This document shows, piece by piece, positions 5,496 to 6,078 of a DNA stretch of 6,078 nt. How positions within the stretch are numbered: the stretch's first letter is position 1; every line of letters starts with the position of its first letter. A model generated the notes under the pieces. The model made no database searches. It saw only the letters and a program-made list of their open reading frames with translations, and was not told where the DNA came from. The DNA is from an uncultured Clostridia bacterium. GTDB lineage: Bacteria; Bacillota; Clostridia; TANB77; CAG-508. Location: contig CAORJJ010000073.1 of NCBI GenBank assembly GCA_948517135.1, positions 4,486-10,563 on the forward strand. Reading direction: 5' to 3'. Position numbers and translations under genes: made by a program.

Positions 5496-6078
5496 CTAAT
5501 TGCATTGTTTTATATAAATCTTATCTTTTATTAATTTCAACATTTCATTTAATAAAAGTGGTACTAGGACTCCAAATACTGTATATACTATCCACCATGC
5601 ACTTTGTTTAAATAGCACTGGAAACGTTGACATTAAAGAAATATCTTCATTGGTAATAATTATTCCTAGTAAATTTACAAACTTAAATATTATAAAATGC
5701 AATATTACTATTGGCATTGTATTTTTGCCAATATACTCAAATATTCTATTTAATACATTCCTTTTACTTATAAAATAAGATATTTCATAAATAAATATCC
5801 ATCCTAAAATAGAAACAGCAATAAAAAATCTAAACCTTGTATAAATATTTAGCGATAATTCTATTGTTCCAAGCTTATTAAGTATTAATAATAATACAAA
5901 TGATAAAATCAATAATAAACTTTTAATTATACTATTTAATTCTAATTTTAACAAACTAAATTTTCTACCAATATCAAATAATATGTAACATGTAAAAAAT
6001 TGCACTCCTATAAGTAAAACTGTAATTTCATTAGATATAAGAAATTTACCAATATAAAAGAATAATATAGAAATAAAT
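5496..6078 (-). CDS. Acyltransferase-3-like multi-pass membrane protein, N-terminus outside the window
   Basis: The frame runs to the right edge without a stop, so the start is not in the window; 193 complete codons are present. The translation is dominated by hydrophobic stretches separated by short basic loops, about five to six membrane segments. The segment FEYIGKNTMPIVILHFIIFK followed by a last pair of segments (WWIVYTVFGVLVPLLL) resembles the C-terminal part of acyltransferase-3 (OafA-type) proteins, which transfer acetyl or other acyl groups to sugars of surface glycans. The catalytic His of that family lies near the N-terminus and cannot be checked here. The gene ends in TAG at 5496-5498 and is followed after 28 nt by the anchored protein. 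Family assignment is moderate; another multi-pass membrane protein is possible. Confidence 0.75.
   Translation of the reverse strand, partial: FISILFFYIGKFLISNEITVLLIGVQFFTCYILFDIGRKFSLLKLELNSIIKSLLLILSFVLLLILNKLGTIELSLNIYTRFRFFIAVSILGWIFIYEISYFISKRNVLNRIFEYIGKNTMPIVILHFIIFKFVNLLGIIITNEDISLMSTFPVLFKQSAWWIVYTVFGVLVPLLLNEMLKLIKDKIYIKQCN

Noticed and set aside
6003..6005. GTG as the start codon of the acyltransferase-like gene
   Set aside because: The frame stays open upstream to the window edge with membrane-protein-like sequence (hydrophobic, with LLIG just before), and the GGA before the GTG is too close to act as a ribosome site.

Overview
The window is very AT-rich (roughly a quarter to 30% G+C by eye). 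It uses the standard bacterial code: TGA is a real stop at the end of recR and TGG encodes Trp. Shine-Dalgarno sites are strong (AAGGAG type). With the gene order SRP RNA - dnaX - ybaB/ebfC - recR and a YvcK/GlmR-type protein, this points to a low-GC Bacillota, most likely a member of the Clostridia. I cannot name a genus from the sequence.

Layout, read along the minus strand from right to left. (1) 6078-5496: C-terminal half of a multi-pass acyltransferase-3-like membrane protein, cut by the window edge. (2) 5467-4745: a membrane-anchored exported protein of unknown function, 28 nt downstream and probably co-transcribed. (3) 4744-4502: a non-coding stretch. It holds a near-consensus sigma-A promoter (TTGCAA, 17 bp, TATAAT), a small Alu-less SRP RNA with the diagnostic GGAA tetraloop, and a dnaX leader with three alternating complementary 5-mers. 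(4) 4501-1923: dnaX (tau/gamma clamp-loader subunit), the YbaB/EbfC nucleoid protein and recR, packed with 15-20 nt gaps. (5) 1834-881: a YvcK/CofD-like protein, preceded by an 88-nt gap with a possible promoter overlapped by a 10-bp inverted repeat. (6) 831-64: a 255-aa protein with no family name I can give. Its C-terminal half has an H...Y...E pattern that resembles an ADP-ribosyltransferase fold. (7) 3-83 on the plus strand: the last 26 codons of a convergent gene whose stop overlaps the end of gene 6.

How the parts relate. The SRP RNA/dnaX/ybaB/recR block is a classic conserved neighbourhood (the same order occurs in Bacillus subtilis as scr-dnaX-yaaK-recR) joining protein targeting RNA, replication and recombination repair. 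YvcK links central carbon metabolism and cell-envelope synthesis in its relatives, and its place directly after recR is not the usual one (rapZ-yvcK-whiA). The two flanks (acyltransferase plus anchored protein on one side, ART-like protein plus convergent fragment on the other) are accessory in character.

Most of the window is ordinary housekeeping DNA. The best candidates for something undescribed are the ART-like protein at 64-831, the dnaX leader, and the inverted repeat over the yvcK promoter. No CRISPR array, insertion sequence or tRNA was seen.
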